Shown here: piece by piece, positions 1 to 8,313 of the stretch | How the letters are laid out: every line of letters begins with the position of its first letter | Numbering within the stretch: the first letter of the stretch is position 1 | The notes under the pieces: model-generated | The model's input: the letters and a program-made list of their open reading frames with translations, nothing else | The model's database searches: none | Told to the model about the DNA's origin: nothing | Source: Bacteroidaceae bacterium | GTDB lineage: Bacteria; Bacteroidota; Bacteroidia; Bacteroidales; Bacteroidaceae | Direction of reading: 5' to 3' | Assembly (NCBI GenBank): GCA_024398515.1 | Contig: JAKSIZ010000018.1 | Location: 1 to 44,199, forward strand | Length of the DNA: 44,199 bases | Translations under genes and position numbers: made by a program

Positions 1-10
1 ATATTAGTGA

Positions 11-2731
11 TTACTCCTCAACAGCGGCCTGAGCGGCGGCGAGGCGAGCGATTGGTACGCGGAATGGTGAACAACTTGCGTAGTTCAGACCAATCTTTGC
101 ACAGAACTTAACTGATGAAGGTTCTCCACCGTGTTCACCGCAGATACCTGTGCGGAGATTTGGACGAATGCCACGACCCTTCTCAACAGCCATCTTAATC
201 AACTGGCCAACACCCTTCTGGTCGAGTACCTGGAATGGGTCAACCTTCAAAATCTTCTTCTCAAGGTATGCTGGAAGGAATGATGCGATGTCGTCACGTG
301 AGTAACCGAATGTCATCTGTGTCAAGTCGTTTGTACCGAATGAGAAGTACTGAGCTTCTGTTGCGATGCGGTCAGCTGTGAGGGCTGCACGTGGAATTTC
401 AATCATTGTACCGATTTCAAATTCAACTTCTATACCGTATTCAGCAAATACTTCCTTTGATACACGCTCAATGATGGCTTTCTGCTGCTTCAACTCGTAA
501 AGGATACCAATCAGAGGAACCATGATTTCTGGCATTGGGTTCTTGCCTTCCTTCTTCAACTCGCAAGCTGCGCTGAGAATAGCGCGTGTCTGCATTGCTG
601 TAATTTCAGGGAATGTAATACCCAGACGGCAACCACGATGACCGAGCATTGGGTTGTTTTCTGCCAATGAAGCAACACGCTTCTGGATTTCCTTAACGTC
701 AACGCCCATTTCCTTTGCCATTGTCTCCTGACCAGCAAGATCGTGAGGAACGAACTCATGGAGAGGTGGGTCAAGCAGACGGATATTAACAGGACAGCCA
801 TCCATTGCCTCAAGGATACCCTTGAAGTCTGCCTTCTGATAAGGAAGTAACTTTGCAAGTGCCTTCTCGCGACCTTCAACAGAGTCAGCAAGAATCATCT
901 CGCGCATAGCGATAATCTTCTTGTCCTCGAAGAACATGTGTTCTGTACGAGTAAGACCGATACCCTTAGCACCGAACTGACGTGCAAGAGCTGCATCGCG
1001 TGGAGTATCAGCATTTGTACGAACCTGAAGCTTTGTATATTTGTCGCAGAGTTCCATCAAAGCCTTGAAGTCACCACTGAGTTCAGCTGCCTTAGTCTGG
1101 ATTTCGCCAGCATATACCTGACCAGTAGAACCGTTCAATGAGATGTAGTCACCTTCCTTATATACGTCGCCGTCGATTTCAACAGTGCGAGCCTTATAGT
1201 CAACATTGATGCCACCAGCACCTGATACACAGCACTTACCCATACCACGGGCAACAACTGCTGCGTGAGAAGTCATACCACCACGTGCAGTGAGGATACC
1301 TTCTGCTGATGCCATACCTGCGAGGTCTTCAGGAGATGTCTCGATACGAACCATAACAACCTTATGGCCGTCGTTGTGCCACTGTTCAGCGTCGTCAGCG
1401 AAGAATACAATCTGACCACAAGCAGCACCTGGAGATGCAGGGAGACCTTGAGTGATTACCTTTGCCTTCTGAAGAGCAGCCTTGTCGAATACAGGGTGCA
1501 AGAGTTCGTCAAGCTTCTGTGGTTCGCAGCGAAGGATAGCTGTTTTCTCATCGATGAGACCTTCCTTCAACAAGTCCATTGCAATCTTAACCATTGCAGT
1601 ACCTGTGCGCTTTCCGTTACGTGTCTGGAGGAACCAAAGCTTACCTTCCTGAACTGTGAACTCCATATCCTGCATATCGTGATAGTGGTTTTCAAGTCTT
1701 GTCTGGATTCCGTCGAGTTCCTTATAGATTTCTGGCATAGCCTCTTCCATTGAAGGGTACTTAGCTACGCGCTCTTCTTCTGAGATACCAGCACGTTCTG
1801 CCCAACGCTGTGAGCCAATCTTTGTAATCTGCTGAGGAGTACGGATACCTGCAACAACGTCTTCGCCCTGTGCATTAACGAGGTATTCACCATTGAAGAG
1901 GTTCTCGCCTGTTGCAGCGTCACGGCTGAAGCAAACGCCAGTTGCTGATGTGTCGCCCATGTTACCGAATACCATAGCCATTACTGATACAGCAGTTCCC
2001 CACTCATCAGGTATGCCTTCCATCTTACGATAGAGGATAGCACGCTCGTTCATCCAGCTGCGGAATACAGCGCAGATAGCGCCCCAAAGCTGAGTGATAG
2101 GGTCTTCTGGGAATTCTTCGCCTGTCTGTTCCTTGATAGCAGCCTTGAAGAGAACAACGAGTTTCTTGAGACTTTCAACTGAAAGGTCCTTGTCAAGAAC
2201 AACGCCCTGCTCTTTCTTTACGCCTTCGATAATCTTCTCGAATGGGTCGATGTCAGTCTTGTTTACTGGCTTCATGCCGAGAACAACGTCACCGTACATC
2301 TGTACGAAACGGCGATATGAGTCGTAAACGAAGTGAGGATTGTTTGTCTTCTCGCACATTCCTTCTGCAACCTCGTCGTTAAGACCAAGGTTAAGGATTG
2401 TGTCCATCATACCTGGCATAGAAGCGCGTGCACCAGAACGTACACTGACGAGCAGTGGGTTCTTTGGGTCACCGAACTTGCAGTTCATCAAATCTTCAAC
2501 ATGCTTAACGGCAGCAGTAACGTCGTCGTTCAGAAGTTTCATAATCTTCTCCTGACCAACTTCGTAATACTCGTTGCAAGTATCAGTAGTAATAGTGAAA
2601 CCAGGAGGTACTGGTACGCCAATAAGGTTCATTTCAGCCAAGTTGGCACCCTTACCACCAAGCAATTCTCTCATGTTTGCATTTCCCTCGGCTTGTCCAT
2701 TGCCGAAAAGGTAAACTCTTTTGTTGCTCAT
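11..2731 (-). CDS. ppdK: Pyruvate, phosphate dikinase
   Basis: A 906-residue protein with the full PPDK layout: an N-terminal nucleotide-binding domain, a central phosphohistidine domain and a C-terminal PEP/pyruvate barrel. It interconverts pyruvate + ATP + Pi with PEP + AMP + PPi in the cytoplasm, as part of PEP-pyruvate cycling in anaerobes. The phosphorylated histidine is His489 in the motif GGMTSHAAVVARG. The C-terminal motif GICGEHGGEPSS is also present. Length matches the usual 870-910 residues. The start is the first Met (MSNKRVYLFGNG), which is typical of the family. It is a monocistronic minus-strand gene with its own Bacteroidetes-type promoter just upstream. Family assignment is very secure; the direction of flux is not readable from sequence. 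Confidence 0.98.
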   Translation of the reverse strand: MSNKRVYLFGNGQAEGNANMRELLGGKGANLAEMNLIGVPVPPGFTITTDTCNEYYEVGQEKIMKLLNDDVTAAVKHVEDLMNCKFGDPKNPLLVSVRSGARASMPGMMDTILNLGLNDEVAEGMCEKTNNPHFVYDSYRRFVQMYGDVVLGMKPVNKTDIDPFEKIIEGVKKEQGVVLDKDLSVESLKKLVVLFKAAIKEQTGEEFPEDPITQLWGAICAVFRSWMNERAILYRKMEGIPDEWGTAVSVMAMVFGNMGDTSATGVCFSRDAATGENLFNGEYLVNAQGEDVVAGIRTPQQITKIGSQRWAERAGISEEERVAKYPSMEEAMPEIYKELDGIQTRLENHYHDMQDMEFTVQEGKLWFLQTRNGKRTGTAMVKIAMDLLKEGLIDEKTAILRCEPQKLDELLHPVFDKAALQKAKVITQGLPASPGAACGQIVFFADDAEQWHNDGHKVVMVRIETSPEDLAGMASAEGILTARGGMTSHAAVVARGMGKCCVSGAGGINVDYKARTVEIDGDVYKEGDYISLNGSTGQVYAGEIQTKAAELSGDFKALMELCDKYTKLQVRTNADTPRDAALARQFGAKGIGLTRTEHMFFEDKKIIAMREMILADSVEGREKALAKLLPYQKADFKGILEAMDGCPVNIRLLDPPLHEFVPHDLAGQETMAKEMGVDVKEIQKRVASLAENNPMLGHRGCRLGITFPEITAMQTRAILSAACELKKEGKNPMPEIMVPLIGILYELKQQKAIIERVSKEVFAEYGIEVEFEIGTMIEIPRAALTADRIATEAQYFSFGTNDLTQMTFGYSRDDIASFLPAYLEKKILKVDPFQVLDQKGVGQLIKMAVEKGRGIRPNLRTGICGEHGGEPSSVKFCAKIGLNYASCSPFRVPIARLAAAQAAVEE

Positions 2732-2790
2732 AAATGTGTTTTTTCTCTTGAATTATAGTTAATAAAATACGTATTTTTCAAAAAGTCCGA

Positions 2791-2822
2791 CAAAGTTAAT
2801 CAAAATGTTTCAATGCACGAAA
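2791..2822 (-). promoter_or_regulatory. Putative promoter of ppdK
   Basis: Read on the minus strand there is a TAACTTTG box (2791-2798) matching the Bacteroidetes -7 consensus TAnnTTTG. A weaker TTTCG word lies 19 nt upstream, where the -33 TTTG is expected. It leaves a 5' leader of about 50-55 nt before the ppdK ATG. Confidence 0.5.
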
Positions 2823-2846
2823 TAAAATAACGAAAAATAACAAACT

Positions 2847-3338
2847 TTATTCGTTTTCTATGAGTTTTATCACTTCGCTTATGCCGTGAATGCTGAATTT
2901 CGGCAGATATTCCTTTGCCATCGTGAAGTCTTGCTTGTGTATGTGCACTCCATTGTCGAGCATACAAATCGTCACCCAACCGAGTTTATTTGCTGGGAAA
3001 AAGTCTTTTTCAAGATTGTTTCCCACGTAATAATACTCGGAATCTGGGAAAAGTTTCATTACTTGCTCGTACATTCCTGTTGCAGGTTTCATGAATTCTT
3101 CGCGGTCGGCATAGATGATATTGTTGGAACTGAACCATTTTGTCAGCTTCAGTTTCCTTAGTTTTGTCATCTGCGTATTCAAATCGCCATTGGTTATCAT
3201 GCCCAATGTGCAGCCCATGTCGCACAGTTTCTGCAGTGTGAGTTCTGTTCCCATGTAGGGTTTCAACTTTCTTCCCTCAACGAAATCTATTTCATTGTAG
3301 AGGGTGTCATCAAGGTCAAAGATTACTATCTTTTTCAT
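2847..3338 (-). CDS. HAD-family hydrolase (phosphatase-like)
   Basis: A 163-residue haloacid dehalogenase-type hydrolase. Motif I is DLDDT near residue 8 (nucleophile Asp plus general acid Asp). Motif II is the Thr in MITNGD near residue 49, motif III a Lys in MKPATGMY, and motif IV is GNNLEKDF (usual form GDNxxxD). The fold suggests a small cytoplasmic phosphatase of sugar phosphates, nucleotides or similar; the substrate cannot be read from sequence. The start codon lies inside the last 23 bases of the upstream GH43 gene, so the two are probably translated from one mRNA. The glycosidase context suggests, weakly, a sugar-phosphate substrate. Confidence 0.85.
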   Translation of the reverse strand: MKKIVIFDLDDTLYNEIDFVEGRKLKPYMGTELTLQKLCDMGCTLGMITNGDLNTQMTKLRKLKLTKWFSSNNIIYADREEFMKPATGMYEQVMKLFPDSEYYYVGNNLEKDFFPANKLGWVTICMLDNGVHIHKQDFTMAKEYLPKFSIHGISEVIKLIENE

Positions 3339-4374
3339 ATTTCTTCAATAATTTCGTTACTTCTTTCTTTGTAAGCCATATTACGGCACCGTGTTTCTGC
3401 TCTTCAAAGTTCTTGCGCGTCATCTTTCCTTGGTCGAAATAACCTATAGGAGTGTACGTGAAGAAGTCTGTCGTCTCTACAAACCCAAAGTTCATAGGGT
3501 GGCGACGATAGTTGTCGAACATCACGACATACTTCTCCTCCCCTATCCTCTTCCAGCAGTTTGGTGCTTCGTGACCTTGTTTTTCGCCGTCGTAATAGGT
3601 ATCGTCTATCTTGTACGGCCCTGTTATGTTGCTGCTGTAAGCGTGTCTTGGGGTTGCCGTGTGCTCATGGCTGACGAAAAACAGGTGATATGTATTGCCA
3701 ACCTTTATTATATCGCTGTCGATAACGTCGTATTTCTTCTCCGGAGCCTCGAACAAAAGTTTAGGTTTTGAGGTCATTTCGGTGAAGTCCTTATTCATAT
3801 ATATATAATATATCATGTTTCTTCCCTTGCCAAAACGTGTGGTAAAATGTACCATCAGCTTGCCTTCTTCGTAATTCCACACTATTTCTGGTGCCCATAC
3901 GCAAGCTACTTCGCCCCAGTCATCGCCATCAATAACGCCAAGTTTCGAGAAGTCGAGATTGGTTCTTTGCCAGTTCACGAGGTCGTGACTCTTCATAAGA
4001 ACGAGTCCACGATTGTTTCCCCAACCATACTTTTCACCGCTACGTTCCCATTCTGTGGTGCGATACCCTTCGCGTTTTCCGTATATGTGCAGGTCGGTCA
4101 TAGCCATATAGAAGTCGCCATCGGGTGCTCGGAATATGTGTGGATCGCGTATTCCTTTCTGCATTGCAATGGTGTCGCCAGCAATAATGGGCTTGTCATT
4201 CTTCAGCGAAGTCCATTCATACCCGTCGTAACTTACCGCCATGTGCAGTCCGTGGTCTTGGTCTTTGTGATAGACCATGAGGTATCCGCCCATGTCTTTT
4301 TCCCTCAACTGCCCCATACAAGGCATTGCCATCGTCAGTGTCAAGGCAAGGATTGTTGTTTTAAGTGTATTCAT
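3316..4374 (-). CDS. Glycoside hydrolase family 43-like, secreted
   Basis: A protein of about 352 residues with an N-terminal signal peptide (MNTLKTTILALTLTMAMPCMG), so probably periplasmic or surface-exposed. The five-bladed propeller character of GH43/GH117-like enzymes shows in repeated motifs: IRDPHIFRAPDGDFYMAMTD (the Asp-Pro-His element near residue 75), WAPEIVWNYEEGKLMVHFTT and HEAPNCWKRIGEEKYVVMFD. Such enzymes act on arabinose- or xylose-containing or related side chains. The exact specificity is unknown. A longer frame begins at 4410, but the Met at 4374 starts a perfect signal peptide and lies downstream of a promoter box, so it was chosen. It overlaps the downstream HAD gene by 23 nt. 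Confidence 0.82.
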   Translation of the reverse strand: MNTLKTTILALTLTMAMPCMGQLREKDMGGYLMVYHKDQDHGLHMAVSYDGYEWTSLKNDKPIIAGDTIAMQKGIRDPHIFRAPDGDFYMAMTDLHIYGKREGYRTTEWERSGEKYGWGNNRGLVLMKSHDLVNWQRTNLDFSKLGVIDGDDWGEVACVWAPEIVWNYEEGKLMVHFTTRFGKGRNMIYYIYMNKDFTEMTSKPKLLFEAPEKKYDVIDSDIIKVGNTYHLFFVSHEHTATPRHAYSSNITGPYKIDDTYYDGEKQGHEAPNCWKRIGEEKYVVMFDNYRRHPMNFGFVETTDFFTYTPIGYFDQGKMTRKNFEEQKHGAVIWLTKKEVTKLLKKYEKDSNL

Positions 4375-4399
4375 CGCATAGTAGTCTGTTATTTCTCTG

Positions 4400-4407
4400 C
4401 AAATATA
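4400..4407 (-). promoter_or_regulatory. Putative -7 box for the GH43-HAD operon
   Basis: TATATTTG on the minus strand fits TAnnTTTG and lies 26 nt before the chosen GH43 start. No convincing -33 TTTG is seen 19 nt upstream, so this is weaker than the divergent promoter at 4457-4487. Confidence 0.4.
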
Positions 4408-4456
4408 CAAAAATAAATTGTTATTGGAAATAAAATCAAAAAAAATCTTTATTTAT

Positions 4457-4487
4457 TTTGTTTTTTGTGCCTTTTACGCTACCTTTG
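4457..4487 (+). promoter_or_regulatory. Promoter of the FdtA-like gene
   Basis: Exact Bacteroidetes primary sigma-factor signature: TTTG (4457-4460), 19 nt, then TACCTTTG (4480-4487). The start codon is at 4507, giving a leader of about 15 nt. This supports the start at 4507 over the upstream frame start at 4465, which lies inside the promoter. Confidence 0.8.
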
Positions 4488-4506
4488 CCCAACAAATTCA
4501 GATAAA

Positions 4507-4926
4507 ATGATTGACGGACTTATACAAGTTGAGACTCTTGAGTTCCACGACCATCGTGGAGTTCTCTCGTTTGCCGAGGCTGAGGAACACATTCCGTTCC
4601 CGATAAAACGGCTGTTTTGGATTTACGATATCAAAGAGGGCATGTCGCGTGGTGGCCATGCACACATCAAGTGCAAGCAGGCTATCATCGCCGTCAAGGG
4701 CACTTTCGACATCTACATTACCGACCTTCAGGAGGAGACTACAATACGCATGGACAAACCTAACCAGATTATCATCATCAACGAAGGCATCTGGTGCGAG
4801 TTGAAGAACTTTTCGGCTGATGCTGTTGTACTGGTTGCAACGTCGGAACACTTCGACCGCGAGGACTACCTCCAGCCTATGTCTGAGTACAGTCAATGGG
4901 TTGAACTTAACAAGTCGAACGCTTAG
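4507..4926 (+). CDS. WxcM/FdtA-like cupin: sugar 3,4-ketoisomerase family
   Basis: A 139-residue single-domain cupin of the WxcM C-terminal/FdtA/QdtA type. These enzymes isomerise dTDP-4-keto-6-deoxyglucose to the 3-keto sugar on the way to 3-amino sugars of surface glycans. Visible family motifs are the early HDHRGVLSF, the histidine-rich RGGHAHIKCKQ (about residues 54-64) and the VATSEHFDREDYL end. No other nucleotide-sugar genes are adjacent, so its pathway partners are elsewhere. The last nine or so codons (VELNKSNA) lie in the left arm of the palindromic element at 4902-5037, so the C-terminus appears to be repeat-derived. The start is fixed by the promoter. The family is secure; the exact reaction is inferred. 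Confidence 0.8.
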   Translation: MIDGLIQVETLEFHDHRGVLSFAEAEEHIPFPIKRLFWIYDIKEGMSRGGHAHIKCKQAIIAVKGTFDIYITDLQEETTIRMDKPNQIIIINEGIWCELKNFSADAVVLVATSEHFDREDYLQPMSEYSQWVELNKSNA

Positions 4927-5037
4927 GGCTGAAAAACATTGCTCCAATGTTGACCCGAACATTGCTCCAATGTTGACCCGAACATTGCAGCAATGTTTGA
5001 ACGAGTTTAACGCTCGACTTTAGAAACGTCAACGTTC
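4902..5037. repeat. Triple-palindrome element A
   Basis: Three 17-bp palindromes AACATTG-NNN-CAATGTT lie at 4935-4951, 4958-4974 and 4981-4997, an exact 23-bp period. The 6-nt spacer GACCCG appears twice. The loop is CTC in the first two and CAG in the third. The flanks are imperfect inverted arms: the left one runs from TGAAC at 4902 into AAGTCGAACGCTTA, and the right one holds TAACGCTCGACTT and ends at CGTTC (5037). The arms are homologous to those of elements B-E. The left arm overlaps the 3' end of the upstream gene. No transposase is encoded. Function unknown. Confidence 0.85.
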
Positions 5038-5093
5038 GCATTGTCGAACGATATGCGTCATTGTATTAAAAAATATAAAAAAAACGCTTGATG

Positions 5094-5125
5094 TTGGCAT
5101 TAGTGAAAAGTTTTTTTTACTTTTG
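5094..5125 (+). promoter_or_regulatory. Promoter of the ribE leader RNA
   Basis: TTG (5094-5096), 21 nt, then TACTTTTG (5118-5125), a good Bacteroidetes promoter. Transcription would begin near 5130, about 10 nt before the first helix of the structured leader and more than 200 nt before the ribE start codon. Confidence 0.7.
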
Positions 5126-5139
5126 CATCATATAAGAAC

Positions 5140-5319
5140 AGGCCGTATCGGTTCGATCGGGATACTCATCAAATAATAATATGAAACCGAGACCGCTGCC
5201 CAGTCAATGGCGGGCCACAACCTGCAAAGGCGAACAATTCGTTGTCGGTGGATTACAAAGACTCTGTAGCTCTCAAAACTTGTAATAGTCGGAGTTTCAT
5301 CACATCATCGGTACGGTCT
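5140..5319 (+). ncRNA. Structured RNA leader upstream of ribE (candidate riboswitch or sRNA)
   Basis: Base pairing read by eye gives a multi-helix RNA. A closing helix of 13 pairs joins 5140-5152 to 5307-5319, including G-U wobbles. A second helix of 10 pairs (ATGAAA/TTTCAT and CCGA/TCGG) joins 5181-5190 to 5289-5300. Inside lie three hairpins: GCCC/GGGC at 5198-5215, ACAA-TTCG-TTGT at 5234-5245 (a UUCG tetraloop), and ATTACAA/TTGTAAT at 5252-5286. It has its own promoter and ends 25 nt before the riboflavin synthase ATG. The conserved core words of the FMN (RFN) riboswitch were not found. It could be an unrecognised riboswitch, a protein-binding leader, or a free-standing sRNA. Confidence 0.6.
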
Positions 5320-5344
5320 TCTTTTGTCAAAACTTGATACCAAT

Positions 5345-5953
5345 ATGTTTAGCGGAATCGTAGAGGAATTTGCAACGGTTGTTGCCATCAGAAAGGACAG
5401 AGACAACATTGACTTTACTTGTAGGTGCTCGTTTACGGGCGAACTGAAAATAGACCAAAGCGTGTCCCACAATGGGGTATGCCTGACGGTTGTAAGCATC
5501 ATTGGCGACACATACGTGGTCACGGCAATGAAGGAAACGCTTGAAAGGTCGAACCTTGGGCAGTTGTGCGTGGGCGACAAAGTGAACGTAGAACGCTCGA
5601 TGATGCTCAATGGTCGCCTCGACGGACACATAGTTCAGGGCCACGTTGACCAGACAGCACGATGCACAAAGGTTGAAGATGCCAACGGAAGCACGTATTT
5701 CACATTCGAATATACCTACGACCACGAGATGGCAAAGCGCGGATACTTCACCGTTGACAAGGGCAGTGTTACCGTGAATGGCGTTTCACTGACCGTATGC
5801 AACCCAACGGAGAACACGTTCCAAGTGGCAATAATACCTTATACAATGGAACATACCAACTTCTGTGACATCAAGGTCGGCACGATGGTAAACATTGAAT
5901 TCGACATCCTCGGCAAATACATTGCCCGACTTTCACAGGAGTTAGGGAGCTAA
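5345..5953 (+). CDS. ribE: Riboflavin synthase, alpha chain
   Basis: A 202-residue protein made of two lumazine-binding repeats. It dismutates two 6,7-dimethyl-8-ribityllumazine molecules into riboflavin and the pyrimidinedione, the last step of vitamin B2 synthesis. Repeat 1 starts with the canonical MFSGIVEE and carries SHNGVCLTV and GHVDQTA. Repeat 2 carries VDKGSVTVNGVSLTV and PYTMEHTNF. Length matches the usual 195-215. The start at MFSGIVEE was chosen over an upstream Met at 5324, because all family members begin there. It stands alone, without the other rib genes, downstream of the structured leader at 5140-5319. Confidence 0.95.
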   Translation: MFSGIVEEFATVVAIRKDRDNIDFTCRCSFTGELKIDQSVSHNGVCLTVVSIIGDTYVVTAMKETLERSNLGQLCVGDKVNVERSMMLNGRLDGHIVQGHVDQTARCTKVEDANGSTYFTFEYTYDHEMAKRGYFTVDKGSVTVNGVSLTVCNPTENTFQVAIIPYTMEHTNFCDIKVGTMVNIEFDILGKYIARLSQELGS

Positions 5954-5965
5954 ACACTAAGAAAA

Positions 5966-5993
5966 CTCGAATTCTCGGACAATCGAGTTCTCG
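5966..5993 (+). repeat. 28-bp intergenic repeat, copy 1
   Basis: The block starts CTCGAATTCTCG and continues AATCGAGTTCTCG. It recurs as a reverse complement at 39563-39591 with a few differences. It can fold as ACTCGA/TCGAGT. It lies in the 74-nt gap between ribE and the GH3 gene. Possibly a short dispersed repeat; the role is not known. Confidence 0.5.
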
Positions 5994-6027
5994 AAAACAA
6001 CGAATAATTAATAAAAAAGAATAAGAT

Positions 6028-8253
6028 ATGAAACGACTTGTACTATCAGCATTTTCTATGCTTGCAATGATTGCAACGGCACAGTTGCCTTACCAAAATC
6101 CAGACTTATCGGCAAAGGAACGCGCCGAAGATTTGTGCTCTCGCCTTACTGTTGAGGAAAAGGCTAAGCTTATGGTAAACTCATCCGAGGCTATTCCACG
6201 CCTTGGCATACGCGAGTTCTCGTGGTGGAACGAGGCTCTTCATGGTGTGGCTCGCAATGGTTATTCTACCGTTTTCCCAAGTTGTATCGGTATGGCATCA
6301 AGTTTCGACGACACCTTATTATATAATATATATACTGCCGTCAGCGACGAAGGGCGTGCAAAGCATACCGCAAAGCACAAGAAGGGAGCCGTAAAACAGT
6401 ATGAGGGCGTTTCGTTCTGGACTCCTAACATCAATATCTTCCGCGATCCCCGATGGGGACGTGGGCAGGAAACTTACGGCGAAGACCCTTACCAGACAGG
6501 TCGCATGGGCTCAATCGTAGTCAAGGGATTGCAAGGCGAAGAGGGTCATAAGTATCGCAAGGCCTTCGCTTGTGCCAAGCATTTCGCTGTTCATAGCGGC
6601 CCTGAGAGCACCCGTCATCATCTAAATCTCGACAACATATCGCCACGCGACTTGTGGGAAACATATCTCCCAGCATTCAAGACTCTCGTTCAGAAGGGCG
6701 GAGTAAAGGAGGTTATGTGTGCATATCAAAGGCTCGATGGTGATCCTTGCTGTGGCAGCAACCGACTTCTTACACAGATTCTCCGCAACGAATGGGGCTT
6801 CGATGGTGTTGTCGTAAGTGATTGTGGTGCCATTCGCGACTTCTATCAGAAGGGAAGACATGAGGTTTCAGCCGATGCTCCGTCTGCTGCAAGCAAGGCT
6901 GTGCTGAGCGGTACTGACGTGAATTGCGGCAAAGTCTATCTCAATCTGCCTGAAGCTGTAGAGAAAGGATACATCAAGGAGGCTGACATTGACGTGAGCG
7001 TGAAGCGTCTGCTCGAAGGTAGATTTGAACTTGGCGACTTCGATCCTGACGAACTTAACGACTGGACAAAGATTCCTGAGTCTGTTGTATGCTCACCAGA
7101 GCACAAGGCTCTTGCTCTTCAGATGGCGCGCGAGCAGATGGTTCTGCTTCAAAACAAGAAGAATACATTGCCACTCGCAAAGGACGAACGCGTAATTCTC
7201 ATGGGTCCAAACGCTGCCGACTCCGTAATGCTTTGGGGTATTTACTATGGTAAACCGACTCATTCCGTCACCGTAAAGGAAGGATTGGAGAAGAAACTTG
7301 GTTCTATTCCTTATTATAAAGCGTGCGCTCTTACGTCTTTCAACGAGGCTGCATCGAAAAACATACGCAAGGTGCTTGAATATGGCACTGACGATTTCAT
7401 CCCTGAAGTCGAAGCCGAGAGGGAGGTTTATTCAATTGAATCAATACTCAATGCAGCCAAAGACTACACCACAGTCATCTTCGTCGGTGGCATATCACCT
7501 CTTATTGAGCGCGAGGAGGCCAAGGTTGATTTGCCTGGTTTCAAGGGTGGCGACCGCACAAGTATCGAACTGCCACAGGTTCAACGCGACATTCTTGCTG
7601 CTCTTCACAAGGCTGGAAAGAAGGTTATATTCGTGAATTGCAGTGGTTCGGCTGTAGCTCTCGCTCCTGAAACAAAGTCTTGCGATGCTATTCTTCAGGC
7701 ATGGTACCCAGGCGAACAGGGGGGTCATGCAGTTGCCGACGTTCTCTATGGCGACTACAACCCATCGGGAAAACTGCCCGTAACGTTCTATAAAGACGAC
7801 AGTGTGCTCAAAGACTTCGAGGACTACAGCATAAAAGGCTATACTTATCGCTATCTCGAAACAAAACCTCTGTTCCAATATGGGTTCGGATTAAGTTATA
7901 CTTCGTTCAGGCTCTCCGCTCCTACCCTCACACCTACTGGCAAAAAGAACGGGTACAAACTGTCTCTCGACATAACTAATACTGGCAAAAAGGACGGTGC
8001 AGAGGTTGTTCAGCTTTATATGAGATGCGTTGACGACAAGGAAGGACCGCTGAAGACTCTTCGTGGTTACAGTCGTGTAGAACTCGCAGCAGGATCTACC
8101 AAACAGGTGACAATAGACGTTCCGGAATCAACATTCGAACGTTTCGACCCTCAGACAAACACCATGCGGGTTGTCCCAGGCAACTACGAACTCCTTTACG
8201 GCACGTCGTCCGACAATAAAGACCTCAAAAAACTTAAAGTCACAGTAGAGTAA
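6028..8253 (+). CDS. Glycoside hydrolase family 3, secreted beta-xylosidase/beta-glucosidase
   Basis: A 741-residue protein with a signal peptide (MKRLVLSAFSMLAMIATAQ), the GH3 N-terminal barrel, the alpha/beta sandwich and a C-terminal fibronectin III-like domain (about residues 640-730). The catalytic nucleophile is Asp265 in VVVSDCGAIRDF. The substrate-pocket motifs RDPRWGRGQETYGEDPYQTG and KHFAVHSGPESTRH are present. The SDCGA form and overall length resemble plant and bacterial beta-D-xylosidases more than the SDW beta-glucosidases, so xylo-oligosaccharide hydrolysis in the periplasm is the better guess. No lipobox or cell-surface sorting domain is visible. It follows ribE by 74 nt with no clear TAnnTTTG promoter, so readthrough is possible. 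It has no SusC/D neighbours. Confidence 0.93.
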   Translation: MKRLVLSAFSMLAMIATAQLPYQNPDLSAKERAEDLCSRLTVEEKAKLMVNSSEAIPRLGIREFSWWNEALHGVARNGYSTVFPSCIGMASSFDDTLLYNIYTAVSDEGRAKHTAKHKKGAVKQYEGVSFWTPNINIFRDPRWGRGQETYGEDPYQTGRMGSIVVKGLQGEEGHKYRKAFACAKHFAVHSGPESTRHHLNLDNISPRDLWETYLPAFKTLVQKGGVKEVMCAYQRLDGDPCCGSNRLLTQILRNEWGFDGVVVSDCGAIRDFYQKGRHEVSADAPSAASKAVLSGTDVNCGKVYLNLPEAVEKGYIKEADIDVSVKRLLEGRFELGDFDPDELNDWTKIPESVVCSPEHKALALQMAREQMVLLQNKKNTLPLAKDERVILMGPNAADSVMLWGIYYGKPTHSVTVKEGLEKKLGSIPYYKACALTSFNEAASKNIRKVLEYGTDDFIPEVEAEREVYSIESILNAAKDYTTVIFVGGISPLIEREEAKVDLPGFKGGDRTSIELPQVQRDILAALHKAGKKVIFVNCSGSAVALAPETKSCDAILQAWYPGEQGGHAVADVLYGDYNPSGKLPVTFYKDDSVLKDFEDYSIKGYTYRYLETKPLFQYGFGLSYTSFRLSAPTLTPTGKKNGYKLSLDITNTGKKDGAEVVQLYMRCVDDKEGPLKTLRGYSRVELAAGSTKQVTIDVPESTFERFDPQTNTMRVVPGNYELLYGTSSDNKDLKKLKVTVE

Positions 8254-8313
8254 GTCAACGTTACGAACCTGAAACTTGAGAGGGCATGTAAAAAAGTTTG
8301 AATTATTGAACGA

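Noticed and set aside
1364-1753. Plus-strand ORF of 129 codons inside ppdK
   Set aside because: Shadow of the conserved ppdK frame; no recognisable protein features or promoter.
3847-4416. Plus-strand ORF of 189 codons opposite the GH43 gene
   Set aside because: Antisense shadow of a gene with clear signal peptide and family motifs.
4935-4997. Miniature CRISPR array (three palindromic repeats with spacers)
   Set aside because: Spacers are only 6 nt and partly identical, there are no cas genes, and the flanks are inverted arms; the structure is a palindromic element.
5258-5285. Word on the minus strand resembling the start of a type II CRISPR repeat (GTTTTGAGAGCTAC)
   Set aside because: Single occurrence inside an RNA hairpin, with no repeats, spacers or cas genes.
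5140-5319. FMN (RFN) riboswitch upstream of ribE
   Set aside because: Position fits, but the conserved RFN core words and hairpin order are not there. It is recorded as an unassigned structured RNA instead.
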